From NCBI GenBank assembly GCA_029062865.1, contig JAIDPG010000069.1:1-6892 (forward strand): a stretch of 6,892 bases of DNA, in the 5' to 3' direction. Below the pieces are notes generated by a model. That model was not told the origin of the DNA. It was given only the letters and a program-made list of their open reading frames with translations, and searched no databases. Each line of letters starts with the position of its first letter. Positions within the stretch are counted from its first letter, which is position 1. Shown here in pieces: positions 1-5,078 of the stretch. The DNA comes from Oscillospiraceae bacterium (lineage in GTDB: Bacteria > Bacillota > Clostridia > Oscillospirales > Ruminococcaceae). A program made the translations under genes and the position numbers.

Positions 1-38
1 GTATAGCCATCGTGCGAGCATTTTGTTTCAATCTTCAT
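1..38 (-). CDS. Start of a probable O-acetylhomoserine sulfhydrylase family gene (partial)
   Basis: An ATG at 36-38 opens a frame that runs off the left edge after 12 codons, MKIETKCSHDGY. This matches the typical opening of O-acetylhomoserine aminocarboxypropyltransferases / methionine gamma-lyase-type PLP enzymes (ETKCLHxGY), which make homocysteine from O-acetylhomoserine and sulfide. It starts 26 bases after the lipoprotein stop. Only a weak A-rich site (AAAGAAA) precedes the ATG. With 12 residues visible the family call is tentative; the catalytic part lies outside the window. Confidence 0.5.
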   Translation of the reverse strand, partial: MKIETKCSHDGY

Positions 39-64
39 AATTATTTCTTTATTGTTTTAGAAAA

Positions 65-538
65 CTATCTTGCCGTAACCTCGCCAAACGTGATTTCCAC
101 TTCAACCTTCTCGCAATCGTAACCCACGAGCTTTATCATATTTTTCCCCTTTGTGAGCCTCACGACGGCGTCCGGCGAGCTTTTTCCCGTTATGTCGTTG
201 CTTGCTTCCGATTTATGCTCGACAAGCGTTGTGACGTTTCTGTTTCCGTCCACGAGGACGAGTTTGGCGGTGCCGCTTGCAAGGCTCAGCGAGACGTTTG
301 CCGGGAGATTTGTGTCGCTCGTCATCGTTTGCTCCCAAATCGTTATATAGCCGTCGAATTTCGAGACGCTGAACGTCACGCTGCCGTTCTTTGTAGTAGT
401 TTTTGAAACCTGCGCGGCGTAATTATCGGTTTGGGCGATTTTCGAGGTGTTGTTGTAATCCTCTTTCGCGAACTCGTTCGAGCAACCCGAAAAAAACACA
501 CAAACCGCCAATATCAAAAGAAATATTGATTTTTTCAT
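65..538 (-). CDS. Small secreted lipoprotein of unknown function
   Basis: A 157-residue protein with a type II signal peptide: MKK, hydrophobic 5-16, and lipobox FSGC with the lipidated C19. The mature part opens with a short polar linker rich in N, T and K (20-50), then strand-forming segments (SVTFSVS, YITIWEQ, VSLSLASGTAKLVLVD, DAVVRLTKGKNMIKLVG, KVEVEITF) that suggest a beta-sandwich. I do not recognise the family. The start is fixed by GGAGGAG at 542-548, 3 bases from the ATG, and by the signal peptide; the frame stays open upstream as far as 664, but that stretch overlaps copy B and lacks support. Its position after two membrane proteins suggests a shared role at the cell surface. Confidence 0.8.
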   Translation of the reverse strand: MKKSIFLLILAVCVFFSGCSNEFAKEDYNNTSKIAQTDNYAAQVSKTTTKNGSVTFSVSKFDGYITIWEQTMTSDTNLPANVSLSLASGTAKLVLVDGNRNVTTLVEHKSEASNDITGKSSPDAVVRLTKGKNMIKLVGYDCEKVEVEITFGEVTAR

Positions 539-555
539 TTTCTCCTCCGAACGTC

Positions 556-954
556 TTACGAAATCGTATACATTACCATTCCGAATATCGGGAGCGCGAA
601 CATCGCGCCGCCTAAGACAAAACAAAACATCGCGACCGAGCCGTTCCTTTTCGGGAAGCTGCATCTTCGGTGATCATTCGGGTCGTAGAACAGCTCCACA
701 GTTTCGCCGATCTCGGGCACGTAGAGCCCCTTTGTCGTAAACGGGTCTGAAAAGGTCACGGTTTTTCCGTCCTCGAGCGTCGCTTCATAAACCACAGACC
801 GATAGCGGGCACTTCCGATATCCGTCACTCTCGCGGATATCCTCGACGTGCACTTTTTGTAAATGCCCTTTTTAAAGTAATATCCCTTGTATATTATCAC
901 CGCGCAGATCAAAGACAGAACGCCGAGCGCTAAATAGGGGATCATTTTTTCCAT
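556..954 (-). CDS. DUF3592-like membrane protein, copy B
   Basis: A 132-residue paralogue of the preceding gene with the same layout: helix at about 5-25, a basic GIYKKC segment, soluble core 40-105, and second helix 109-129. The core conserves VVYEATLEDGKTV and GETVELFYDPNDH exactly, whereas the membrane helices have diverged. GGAGGAG at 958-964 lies 3 bases before the ATG, a strong site. The TAA at 556-558 is 17 bases before the lipoprotein start. A heteromeric membrane pair is possible but is inference only. Confidence 0.75.
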   Translation of the reverse strand: MEKMIPYLALGVLSLICAVIIYKGYYFKKGIYKKCTSRISARVTDIGSARYRSVVYEATLEDGKTVTFSDPFTTKGLYVPEIGETVELFYDPNDHRRCSFPKRNGSVAMFCFVLGGAMFALPIFGMVMYTIS

Positions 955-982
955 AAGCTCCTCCCCGGTCGAAACGTTCTCA

Positions 983-1387
983 TCACGCCGTAAACTTTAT
1001 CAGCACATACACGGCGACCGCGAGCAGAATCGCTCCGCAGATAAAATAAAATATCGCCATGGAACGGCTTCTTTTCGGATAGCTGAACCTTTTGTGATCG
1101 TTCGGGTCGTAGAACAGCTCCACCGTCTCTCCGACCTCGGGCGCGTAGAGCCCCTCCGTCGTGGCGCGCTCCTCGAAGAGCACCGTCTTGCCGTCCTCAA
1201 GCGTTGCCTCGTAAACCACGCGGCGTTGAGAAGGGTTTCTCTTGCCGCGGTTGCTTATCACCGTGGCGGAGGTCTTAGCGGTGCAGCGCCTGTAGATCCC
1301 CTTGACGCGGTAAAGCCCCGAAGAAACGCACGCAATACCGAGAGCCGCTAAAATTCCCGATACGATATATTCAAGCAAGTTTTCCAT
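983..1387 (-). CDS. DUF3592-like membrane protein, copy A
   Basis: A 134-residue protein with two predicted membrane helices (about 6-25 and 110-130) flanking a soluble beta-rich domain. The central part VVYEATLEDGKTV and GETVELFYDPNDHKRF resembles DUF3592-type domains, in which a beta domain between two helices ends with a YDPxxP-like stretch; function is unknown. GGAG at 1395-1398 lies 7 bases before the ATG. It starts 12 bases after hisC and is followed 28 bases later by a paralogue. Residues 57-110 match 40 of 54 positions of that paralogue, and the DNA is also very similar, so the pair arose by tandem duplication. Confidence 0.75.
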   Translation of the reverse strand: MENLLEYIVSGILAALGIACVSSGLYRVKGIYRRCTAKTSATVISNRGKRNPSQRRVVYEATLEDGKTVLFEERATTEGLYAPEVGETVELFYDPNDHKRFSYPKRSRSMAIFYFICGAILLAVAVYVLIKFTA

Positions 1388-1399
1388 AGATACGCTCCG

Positions 1400-2509
1400 T
1401 CAATCCTCCGTGACCCACCCGCTGTTCAGCGCGTGTTCCCTTGCCTGCCAGCGCTTTTCATAGACGAAATCCCGCAGCGCGTCGATGAGCTTGTTCGTCT
1501 CCTCGTCCGTGCCGACCGTTATCCGCAGATAATTGTCTATCCGCGGCTTGTTGAACCACCGCACGTAAATATCCTGCTCCATAAGATACCCGAAGATCTC
1601 GTGCGCGGGGATTTCGGGGTGCGTCGCGAAGACGAAATTGGTCTGGCTGTCCGGGAGCTTGAAGCCCATTGTCCGCATTTCACGGATCAGCCTCTCGCGC
1701 GTCGCGATGACCTTTTTCAGCGTCGCTTGGAAATACTCCTCGTCCTCGACCGCCGCGATGCCCGCCGCCTGCGCTATGCTGTCGACGGGGTAGCTGTTCA
1801 TGCTGTCCTTTGTCGCGTAGATCGCCGCGATGAGCTCCGCGCTTCCCATAGCCCACCCGAGCCTCATTCCCGCGAAGCTCCGCGATTTCGAGAACGTCCG
1901 CGTGATAAGCAGGTTGTCGTATTCCTTAAGCAGAGGAATGGCTGTAACTCCGCCGAAATCCACATACGCCTCATCGACGATCACCACGCTCTCGCGGTTC
2001 TTGTCAAGTATTTTCCGAATAAAGTCTAAATCCTCTCCGATAGATGTAGGCGCGTTTGGGTTAGCGATAACAATGCCGCCGTTTTCCCGCGCGTAATCGT
2101 CGGGGTTGATGTTGAAGCCCTCATCAACGGGAACGGTCTCATACGGAATACGCAGGATATCGCACCATACCGTATTGAACGAGTACGTAATATCCGGGAA
2201 AAGTATCGGCTTTTTTGAGTTGAAAACCGCACGGAACGCGAGCGAGAGCACGTCGTCCGTGCCGTTGCCCGCGAAAACGTTCTCGGGCTGCAAGCCCTCG
2301 CGCTTCGCTATCGCTTTAACAAGCGGCACGGCGTTAGCGCTTGGGTATTTTTTGAGATTTTCCGCGTTAAACTCCCGAATGGCGGCAATCGCCTTCGGTG
2401 ACGGCGGGTACGGGTTTTCGTTAGCGTTCAGCTTTATGAAGTCCGTCTTGTCGGGCTGTGCGCCAGCGACATACGGTTCTATCCTGATCAGATTATCACG
2501 CCAGCTCAT
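1400..2509 (-). CDS. hisC: Histidinol-phosphate aminotransferase
   Basis: A 369-residue PLP-dependent fold-type I aminotransferase of the HisC group, which makes L-histidinol phosphate from imidazole acetol phosphate and glutamate. Visible motifs in order: KLNANENPYPPSP (26-38), GNGTDDV (81-87) for phosphate binding, NPNAPTS (150-156), VDEAYVDF (178-185) with PLP-contacting D179 and Y182, the Schiff-base lysine K208 in TFSKSRSFAG, R216 in GMRLG, and R329 in the substrate-binding YLRITVG. The last 20 residues (after EKRW) extend past the usual end. No other his genes are nearby; relatives of HisC can also transaminate aromatic precursors, so a broader role is possible. The TGA lies 12 bases before the next gene. 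Confidence 0.93.
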   Translation of the reverse strand: MSWRDNLIRIEPYVAGAQPDKTDFIKLNANENPYPPSPKAIAAIREFNAENLKKYPSANAVPLVKAIAKREGLQPENVFAGNGTDDVLSLAFRAVFNSKKPILFPDITYSFNTVWCDILRIPYETVPVDEGFNINPDDYARENGGIVIANPNAPTSIGEDLDFIRKILDKNRESVVIVDEAYVDFGGVTAIPLLKEYDNLLITRTFSKSRSFAGMRLGWAMGSAELIAAIYATKDSMNSYPVDSIAQAAGIAAVEDEEYFQATLKKVIATRERLIREMRTMGFKLPDSQTNFVFATHPEIPAHEIFGYLMEQDIYVRWFNKPRIDNYLRITVGTDEETNKLIDALRDFVYEKRWQAREHALNSGWVTED

Positions 2510-2513
2510 ACTT

Positions 2514-2518
2514 CCTCC
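2514..2518 (-). promoter_or_regulatory. Ribosome binding site that fixes the hisC start
   Basis: GGAGG sits 4 bases before the ATG at 2509, a rather short spacing. An in-frame TTG at 2533 lies upstream of this site within the hairpin arm and would add eight residues unlike HisC, so it is rejected as the start. Confidence 0.75.
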
Positions 2519-2582
2519 AAAAACAATAGACAACGGACAACTAGGCGGATTTTCGCTCCCTAATTATCCATTGTCCATTATC
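2519..2582 (-). terminator. Long wobble hairpin plus T5 between CD1247-like gene and hisC
   Basis: Positions 2559-2579 and 2525-2545 form a 21 bp stem with a 13-base loop. Four pairs are not Watson-Crick, and all four become G-U in minus-strand RNA; three more pairs (two G-U) extend it to 24. TTTTT (2519-2523) follows, overlapping the extension, then immediately the hisC GGAGG at 2514-2518. This is terminator-like for transcripts from efp or the CD1247-like gene, and because it abuts the hisC ribosome binding site it could also control hisC. Much of the stem is A/U and G-U, so strength is uncertain. Confidence 0.55.
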
Positions 2583-2597
2583 GATTATACATTATTT
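2563..2597. repeat. Five-unit heptamer array before hisC
   Basis: On the plus strand the units ATTATCC, ATTGTCC, ATTATCG, ATTATAC and ATTATTT follow one another without gaps, sharing the ATTRTNN pattern with the array at 3198-3232. Three further units in the opposite orientation (GTTGTCC, GTTGTCT, ATTGTTT on the minus strand) lie at 2520-2540 and form the other arm of a hairpin. Confidence 0.75.
2584..2589 (-). promoter_or_regulatory. Possible -10 box for the hisC operon
   Basis: A perfect TATAAT lies on the minus strand 74 bases before the hisC ATG, but no convincing -35 box is found 16 to 19 bases upstream. It also coincides with a heptamer unit, so the match may be incidental. A start near 2577 would place most of the hairpin in the hisC leader. 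Confidence 0.3.
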
Positions 2598-2598
2598 T

Positions 2599-2994
2599 TT
2601 ACAGCTCTTCGGAATCGTCGTCCTCGTCAACCACGAACTCCAGACGCTTTCCGCAATTCGGGCAGTCCATTCCGCCCGCGTTCGCCTGCTCGTAATCAAA
2701 GCGTATCGCGTTGCCGCAGTTCGGGCAGACAGTCTCGTACATATCGTCGAGCTCGTCGTCGATGTCGTCATAATAATCGTCGTCATCGTCGCCGTAGAGG
2801 TCGTCCTCGATATCCGCGACACTCTCCTCAAGGTCGGTCATCACGGAAGCCACATCGTCAAGCTCCTCGTCCACCTCGCGGAGATTATCGGCAATATCCG
2901 CCAGAACGTCCAGAATTCCGTTTACGATCTTATCCTCGGTCTGAAGCCCCTCGGCGAGACCCTTCAGATACGATACTTTCTCACCTATTGTCAT
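2599..2994 (-). CDS. Coiled-coil and zinc-ribbon acidic protein, CD1247-like
   Basis: A 131-residue, strongly acidic protein. The N-terminus EKVSYLKGLAEGL (5-17) followed by a helical, heptad-like region (20-66) resembles what I recall of the N-terminal domain of Clostridioides CD1247-family proteins. A run of Asp (66-84) leads to a zinc ribbon with two CPNCG knuckles (C90/C93 and C111/C114) and an acidic tail. No catalytic motif or DNA-binding helix is visible; the function is unknown, and it may be an adaptor or structural factor. The start is supported by the family-like N-terminus, yet no Shine-Dalgarno precedes it: the 128 bp repeat element ends 8 bases upstream. Some databases label relatives as AraC regulators, which this sequence does not support. 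Confidence 0.8.
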   Translation of the reverse strand: MTIGEKVSYLKGLAEGLQTEDKIVNGILDVLADIADNLREVDEELDDVASVMTDLEESVADIEDDLYGDDDDDYYDDIDDELDDMYETVCPNCGNAIRFDYEQANAGGMDCPNCGKRLEFVVDEDDDSEEL

Positions 2995-3002
2995 ATTTTA
3001 AA

Positions 3003-3130
3003 GAATTTCAAAATCTCGTCACCCGTGCTCCGCTCCACTTCGCTTCGCTTCGTTACGCTCTGCACGGCTGTCGAGACCGGTCAGCATTCGTTCCGCTTCG
3101 CTCCACTGCGGCTGACACTTTTTGAAATTC
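3003..3130. repeat. 128 bp structured element with 11 bp terminal inverted repeats
   Basis: The ends are perfect inverted repeats (GAATTTCAAAA at 3003-3013, its complement at 3120-3130). Inside are two separate stems: CCGTGC 3023-3028 with 3062-3067, and GTCAGC 3080-3085 with 3111-3116. The two loops share a 13-base motif with one mismatch (3027-3039 and 3095-3107) within CTTCG/CTCCG-rich sequence. Between the stems lies the palindrome GACCGGTC (3075-3082, overlapping the second stem). No open reading frame is credible here. This could be a miniature inverted-repeat element or a three-way-junction RNA; I see no clear target-site duplication. Confidence 0.6.
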
Positions 3131-3158
3131 ACTGCACCCCTTTCAGTTGATTTTAATC

Positions 3159-3191
3159 AAAACGCGCTTTAATGCGCCGCCGCAACGCGGC
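3159..3191 (-). terminator. Possible terminator after efp (two GC hairpins and a short T run)
   Basis: On the minus strand a hairpin with stem GCCGC/GCGGC and a 3-base loop (3179-3191) is followed by a second with stem GCGC/GCGC and a 6-base loop (3164-3177), then G and TTTT (3159-3162). A further near-palindrome, TTGATT/AATCAA, follows at 3147-3160. The T run is short, so termination may be partial. This is the only terminator-like structure directly after efp. Confidence 0.4.
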
Positions 3192-3197
3192 ACAACG

Positions 3198-3232
3198 ATT
3201 GTCAATTGTACATTGTACATTGTCAATTGATT
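3198..3232. repeat. Five-unit heptamer array after efp
   Basis: On the plus strand five consecutive 7-base units read ATTGTCA, ATTGTAC, ATTGTAC, ATTGTCA, ATTGATT without any gap. The array overlaps the first bases of the efp stop codon. The same 7-base rhythm (ATTRTNN) occurs at 2563-2597 on the other side of the CD1247-like gene. Coding sequence does not explain the periodicity. Confidence 0.8.
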
Positions 3233-3791
3233 ACTTAACACGCTCCATGTATTCACCGGTTCTGGTGTCGATGCGGATAAGCTCGCCCTCGTCGATGAAG
3301 AGCGGCACACGGATCTCCGCGCCCGTTTCGAGAGTCGCGGGCTTGGTCGCGTTAGTCGCGGTGTTTCCCGCAAAGCCGGGGTCGGTCTGCGTAACCTGAA
3401 GCTCCACGAAGTTCGGGGGCTCAACGCCGAAAACCTTGCCCTTATAAGACAACACCTTGCACATCATCTCTTCCTTTACGAACTTGAAGTTCTCTCCAAC
3501 ATCCGCCGCGTTTACGGGAACGTCCTCGAACGTCTCCTGATCCATAAAGTGATAAAGCTCGCCGTCCGAGTAGGAATACTGCATATCCTTTCTCTCAACA
3601 AAAGCCGTCGGGAACTTTGCGGACGGGTTGTAGGTCTTTTCAACCACCGAGCCCGTGATAACGTTCTTCACCTTCGTGCGGACAAACGCCGCGCCCTTAC
3701 CCGGCTTCACGTGCTGGAACTCGATAATCTGCATTACGTTGCCGTCCTCTTCAAATGTAACACCGTTTCTGAAATCTCCCGCTGTAATCAT
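3231..3791 (-). CDS. efp: Translation elongation factor P
   Basis: A 186-residue EF-P, normal length, with the KOW-like N-terminal domain (about 1-63), the central OB domain (66-125) and the C-terminal OB domain (130-186). It binds between the P and E sites of the ribosome and relieves stalling at proline runs. The tip loop HVKPGKGAAFVRTK places the modifiable lysine at K32, the position used in Bacillus subtilis; no modification enzyme is encoded in this window. The C-terminal signature region with GAEIRVPLFIDEGE and ends RTGEYMERVK is intact. It has its own promoter and a strong GGAGG. It is followed by a heptamer array that starts at the stop codon, then by GC hairpins that may terminate transcription. 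Confidence 0.97.
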   Translation of the reverse strand: MITAGDFRNGVTFEEDGNVMQIIEFQHVKPGKGAAFVRTKVKNVITGSVVEKTYNPSAKFPTAFVERKDMQYSYSDGELYHFMDQETFEDVPVNAADVGENFKFVKEEMMCKVLSYKGKVFGVEPPNFVELQVTQTDPGFAGNTATNATKPATLETGAEIRVPLFIDEGELIRIDTRTGEYMERVK

Positions 3792-3799
3792 ATAGCGAA

Positions 3800-3804
3800 C
3801 CTCC
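3800..3804 (-). promoter_or_regulatory. Ribosome binding site that fixes the efp start
   Basis: GGAGG ends 8 bases before the ATG at 3791. An in-frame TTG at 3806 overlaps this site and would add five residues (MEVRY) absent from EF-P proteins, so the ATG is the start. Confidence 0.85.
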
Positions 3805-3822
3805 AATTTTTTTATTTAACCT

Positions 3823-3837
3823 CCCCCGCAATGGGGG
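3823..3837 (-). promoter_or_regulatory. GC hairpin in the efp leader
   Basis: Five C residues and five G residues flank a 5-base loop, making a 5 bp all-GC stem within the predicted efp leader. It is followed by AGGTTAAAT and A tracts rather than a T tract, so it is not a terminator. Its 3' arm runs into GGAGGTT (3818-3824), an exact copy of the 7-mer at 3798-3804 that contains the true Shine-Dalgarno. It could stabilise the leader or influence ribosome loading; no effect is demonstrated by sequence. Confidence 0.4.
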
Positions 3838-3857
3838 CAATACAAACCTCATTTTAT

Positions 3858-3906
3858 ATTATAACAGATTTCTCCGCGCTTTGCAAGTACTTTTTTAAAT
3901 TTTTTT
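3858..3906 (-). promoter_or_regulatory. Sigma-A promoter of efp with A/T-rich upstream element
   Basis: On the minus strand a perfect -10 TATAAT (3858-3863) lies 17 bases after a -35-like TTGCAA (3881-3886; 4 of 6 to TTGACA). Immediately upstream of the -35 box a run of A and T tracts (3891-3906) resembles an UP element. Transcription would start near 3851, giving a leader of about 60 bases before the efp ATG. Its position just past the terminator-like hairpin fits efp being transcribed independently. Confidence 0.75.
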
Positions 3907-3952
3907 GGGATTTGGGGAGAACAAGGACCAAATCGGCTGTATAAAAGCAAAT

Positions 3953-3969
3953 CCCCGCCTTTAGCGGGG
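3953..3969 (-). terminator. Rho-independent terminator candidate after the M24-fold gene
   Basis: A hairpin with a 6 bp all-GC stem (CCCCGC / GCGGGG) and a 5-base loop begins 5 bases past the TGA of the M24-fold gene. On the minus strand it is followed by ATTTGCTTTTAT, an interrupted T tract. It separates the yqeG-to-M24 operon from the efp promoter. The broken T tract suggests incomplete termination. Confidence 0.6.
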
Positions 3970-3974
3970 AAAAC

Positions 3975-5078
3975 TCAAATATGCAATAAACTTTTCGTCG
4001 AAGACGTCAGATTTGTGCAGCCTATGTCCGTTAAAACCGCCATATCACCAAGCTTTACGCCGAATCTCCCCGGAACGATTATGCCGCATTTTGTGAACAG
4101 CGCGGTGCCGGCTTTCAGCGAAACGCCCGCGCCGCGTCCCAAAAACGGCGGCTCTACGGGCTCTAAGCCAATTCCGTGCGCGAACGAGGTTGAGCAGTAT
4201 TGATCGACTCCCCACGCGTTCAAGGTCGCCATCGCCACACTGTCGGGAACTTTGCTGCCTACCCCCGCGCGGAGCGCCTTCAGTCCGTCCTGCATAGCGC
4301 AGGAAACCGCGTTATAGGCGTTTTCGAGCTTCGGGTCTATCCTGCCGACGGCGCACGTGCGGCTCATTTTCGCGCAATAGCCGCCCGAACGCGCTCCGAA
4401 TTCCATAATCAACAGGTCGCCCTCGGATATTTCGCGGCTGCTCGGTCTTAAACTCGGGGTGGCGGTGCGCTCGCCCGAAAGAACCGTAATCGGCAAGGGC
4501 TCGCCGTCCGAACCGAAATCGGCAAGGAAATACTCGATCATCATCGCGATGCGCCGCTCGGACATTCCCTTGCGGACGTTTCCGAGAATTCTGTCATAAA
4601 CCTCGTCGCAGATCTTCTGGGCTTTGGTTATCGCCGCAAGCTCGCTTTCGCTTTTTATCGCGCGAAGCTCCGCAATCGCGTTGTCAAGCGCGCTCGACGT
4701 GTCGATCTGCGCGTAGTGGAGCTGTTCCTTGTAGATCGCGTATTCCGAGACGGTCATCTTCTCCGCCTCAATATAAACGCGCTTTATCCCGTATTTTATC
4801 AGCAGATCCAAAAGCTGCGCTCCGTCCGTTAATACCGAAACGGCGACCTCCGACTGCGAATTCGGGATTTTCTTTACAAGCTCGTATTCTCTTTTAGTCA
4901 AAAACAACTGCTGTAATTCCTTTGAGGCAAGCAGCAGCCCGCTTTCAACTGGCAGCCCCGTGAAGTATTTCATCGAAAGCGGCGACGTCACAAGCACCGC
5001 CGAGCCCTCCGACGGGAGCATTTTTATCAGCGACGTTAACGCGTTTTTCTCGTTCATATTTCCAACCGAATTTCCCAT
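3975..5078 (-). CDS. M24 peptidase-fold protein, probably catalytically inactive
   Basis: A 367-residue protein with the architecture of aminopeptidase P / Xaa-Pro dipeptidase: an N-terminal creatinase-like domain (about residues 15-130), the linker motif ELRAIKSESEL (137-147), and a C-terminal pita-bread domain (150-358). The usual binuclear metal site is Asp, Asp, His, Glu, Glu. Here these positions read E226 (MEFGA), K237 (GYCAK), H301 (AHGIG), K330 (FTKCG) and G344 (KLGD). Two further catalytic histidines are replaced by S209 and V308. The fold signatures around these sites remain well conserved and the frame is intact, so this looks like a retained pseudoenzyme rather than a decaying gene. 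Start ATG directly follows the aroQ TAA, with GGAG at 5085-5088; an alternative ATG lies at 5057. The aroQ / M24 / efp order is familiar from Clostridia. Confidence 0.85.
   Translation of the reverse strand: MGNSVGNMNEKNALTSLIKMLPSEGSAVLVTSPLSMKYFTGLPVESGLLLASKELQQLFLTKREYELVKKIPNSQSEVAVSVLTDGAQLLDLLIKYGIKRVYIEAEKMTVSEYAIYKEQLHYAQIDTSSALDNAIAELRAIKSESELAAITKAQKICDEVYDRILGNVRKGMSERRIAMMIEYFLADFGSDGEPLPITVLSGERTATPSLRPSSREISEGDLLIMEFGARSGGYCAKMSRTCAVGRIDPKLENAYNAVSCAMQDGLKALRAGVGSKVPDSVAMATLNAWGVDQYCSTSFAHGIGLEPVEPPFLGRGAGVSLKAGTALFTKCGIIVPGRFGVKLGDMAVLTDIGCTNLTSSTKSLLHI

Noticed and set aside
539..664. N-terminal extension of the lipoprotein back to 664
   Set aside because: It would place 42 charged residues ahead of a perfect signal peptide, overlap copy B, and ignore the strong ribosome site at 542-548.
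1433..2029. Plus-strand open frame of 198 codons
   Set aside because: Antisense of hisC; composition and lack of motifs mark it as a shadow.
2592..2831. Alternative minus-strand frame rich in Thr and Arg overlapping the CD1247-like gene
   Set aside because: Low-complexity frame-shifted reading of the Asp-rich region; the zinc-ribbon frame is clearly the coding one.
3020..3107. Short CTTCG/CTCCG repeats as a CRISPR array
   Set aside because: The repeats are 5-13 bases, partly adjoining, with no regular spacers and no cas genes; they are loop sequences of the inverted-repeat element.
2106..3125. Long plus-strand open frame of 339 codons across hisC and the CD1247-like gene
   Set aside because: It is antisense to two well-supported genes, and its middle is a low-complexity Arg-rich string produced by reading the opposite strand of the Asp/Glu-rich gene. 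No ribosome site or family motif is seen.
3823..3837. GC hairpin as a terminator ahead of efp
   Set aside because: It is followed by AGGTTAAAT and A tracts in the gene direction, with no T tract.
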